Of a stretch of DNA of 64,000 bases, positions 62,021-64,000 are shown piece after piece. Position numbers and translations under genes: made by a program. The DNA is from Acanthochromis polyacanthus (taxonomy: Eukaryota > Chordata > Actinopteri > Pomacentridae): NCBI RefSeq assembly GCF_021347895.1, contig NC_067123.1, positions 40,664,027 to 40,728,026 of the forward strand, read 5' to 3'. The notes beneath the pieces were generated by a model, which did no database searches, was not told the origin of the DNA, and saw nothing but the letters and a program-made list of their open reading frames with translations. The stretch's first letter is position 1. The number at the start of each line of letters is the position of its first letter.

Positions 62021-64000
62021 GATAGACGATGCATACAGACTACAGACGGATGGATGGACGATGCATACAGACTACAGACGGATGGATGGACGATGCATAC
62101 AGACTACAGACGGATGGATGGACGATGCATACAGATGCATACAGACTACAGACGGATGGATGGACGATGCATACAGACTACAGACGGATGGATGGACGAT
62201 GCATACAGACTACAGACGGATGGATAGACGATGCATACAGACTACAGACGGATGGATGGACGATGCATATAGACTACAGACGGATGGATAGACGATGCAT
62301 ATAGACTACAGACGGATGGATGGACGATGCATATAGACTACAGATGGATGAATAGACGATGCATATAGACTACAGACAGATGGATAGACGATGCATATAG
62401 ACTACAGACGGATGGATAGACGATGCATATAGACTACAGACAGATGGATAGACGATGCATACAGACTACAGACGGATGGATAGATGATGCATATAGACTA
62501 CAGATAGATGGATAGACGATGCATATAGACTACAGACGGATGGATGGACGATGCATATAGACTACAGACGGATGAATAGACGATGCATATAGACTACAGA
62601 TAGATGAATAGACGATGCATATAGACTACAGACAGATGGATAGACGATGCATATAGACTACAGACGGATGAATAGACGATGCATATAGACTACAGACAGA
62701 TGGATAGACGATGCATATAGACTACAGACGGATGAATAGACGATGCATATAGACTACAGACAGATGGATAGACGATGCATATAGACTACAGACGGATGAA
62801 TAGACGATGCATATAGACTACAGACGGATGAATAGACGATGCATATAGACTACAGACAGATGGATAGACGATGCATATAGACTACAGACAGATGGATAGA
62901 CGATGCATATAGACTACAGACGGATGAATAGACGATGCATATAGACTACAGACGGATGGATAGACGATGCATATAGACTACAGACGGATGGATAGACGAT
63001 GCATATAGACTACAGACAGATGAATAGACGATGCATATAGACTACAGACAGATGAATAGACGATGCATACAGACTACAGACGGATGGATGGACGATGCAT
63101 ACAGACTACAGACGGATGGATAGACGATGCATACAGACTACAGACGGATGGATGGACGATGCATACAGACTACAGACGGATGGATAGACGATGCATATAG
63201 ACTACAGACGGATGAATAGACGATGCATATAGACTACAGACAGATGGATAGACGATGCATATAGACTACAGACGGATGGATAGACGATGCATATAGACTA
63301 CAGACAGATGGATAGACGATGCATACAGACTACAGACGGATGGATAGATGATGCATATAGACTACAGATAGATGGATAGACGATGCATATAGACTACAGA
63401 CGGATGGATGGACGATGCATATAGACTACAGACGGATGAATAGACGATGCATATAGACTACAGATAGATGAATAGACGATGCATATAGACTACAGATAGA
63501 TGGATAGACGATGCATATAGACTACAGACGGATGAATAGACGATGCATATAGACTACAGATAGATGGATAGACGATGCATATAGACTACAGACGGATGAA
63601 TAGACGATGCATATAGACTACAGACAGATGGATAGACGATGCATATAGACTACAGACGGATGAATAGACGATGCATATAGACTACAGACAGATGGATAGA
63701 CGATGCATATAGACTACAGACGGATGAATAGACGATGCATATAGACTACAGACGGATGAATAGACGATGCATATAGACTACAGACAGATGGATAGACGAT
63801 GCATATAGACTACAGACAGATGGATAGACGATGCATATAGACTACAGACGGATGAATAGACGATGCATATAGACTACAGACGGATGGATAGACGATGCAT
63901 ATAGACTACAGACGGATGGATAGACGATGCATATAGACTACAGACAGATGAATAGACGATGCATATAGACTACAGACAGATGAATAGACGATGCATACAG
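62021..64000. repeat. 32-bp satellite array running off the right end
   Basis: About 61 head-to-tail copies of a 32-bp unit, GATGCATATAGACTACAGAC plus GGATGGATAGAC, with variants at a few sites (CATACAG or CATATAG; CGGATGG, CAGATGG, TAGATGA). The variants recur in the same order about 27-29 units apart (near 62460 and near 63324), so a higher-order repeat is present. Open frames in the first 300 bp arise because early units lack stop codons. Confidence 0.97.

Noticed and set aside
62029..62304. 91-codon open frame MHTDYRRMDG...
   Set aside because: It is the 32-bp satellite read through all frames; later units contain stops, and there is no splice or start context.
62021..64000. Regular 32-bp repeats looked at as a CRISPR array
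   Set aside because: Units are directly head-to-tail with no unique spacers, and the context is a vertebrate genome. It is a satellite.

Overview
The window is vertebrate nuclear DNA, almost certainly from a bony fish and probably a spiny-rayed teleost (the last point is inference). The genes are split by GT-AG introns. Five protein-coding loci can be built exon by exon with matching phases. Four of them (pi4kb, rfx5, psmb4, prune1) belong to the block found on human chromosome 1q21. DNA transposons, LINE scraps and very abundant microsatellites and minisatellites fill the space between exons. There is no bacterial, viral or CRISPR content.

Layout from left to right. Positions 1-12.4 kb hold the 5' part of pi4kb on the minus strand: three coding exons (2563-6546), a non-coding first exon and a CpG-rich promoter at about 12.1-12.45 kb. 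Its kinase exons lie to the left of the window. Positions 12.5-24.5 kb are gene-free and carry a 1.45-kb internally deleted DNA transposon (14522-15975), degenerate tandem repeats and a 376-bp foldback (23225-23600). Positions 24.5-35.4 kb hold the complete rfx5 gene on the minus strand (10 coding exons, 706 aa), with a piggyBac-type element in one intron, an apparent U12-type AT-AC intron inside the DNA-binding domain, and an upstream region with four CCAAT boxes and an X-box-like half site. Positions 35.9-41.4 kb hold complete psmb4 on the minus strand (8 exons, 260 aa). Positions 42.3-50 kb hold complete prune1 on the plus strand (8 exons, 452 aa), divergent from psmb4. Positions 50-55.4 kb hold a Tc1-like relic and a clean 872-bp hAT-type element. 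Positions 55.4-59 kb hold a two-exon chemoattractant-type GPCR on the minus strand whose first exon is out of frame as given. The right end has a 274-bp hAT-like element and a 32-bp satellite array that runs off the window (62021-64000).

The genes do not form an operon or a shared pathway. PI4KB makes PI4P at the Golgi, RFX5 is a subunit of the MHC class II enhanceosome, PSMB4 is a structural 20S proteasome beta subunit, PRUNE1 is a DHH-family phosphoesterase, and the receptor is a family-A GPCR. Their interest together is conserved linkage. The less ordinary content is the AT-AC intron in rfx5, the X/Y-like motif set upstream of rfx5 itself, several transposons with readable termini and target-site duplications, a tandemly duplicated splice acceptor in prune1, and a higher-order satellite array.
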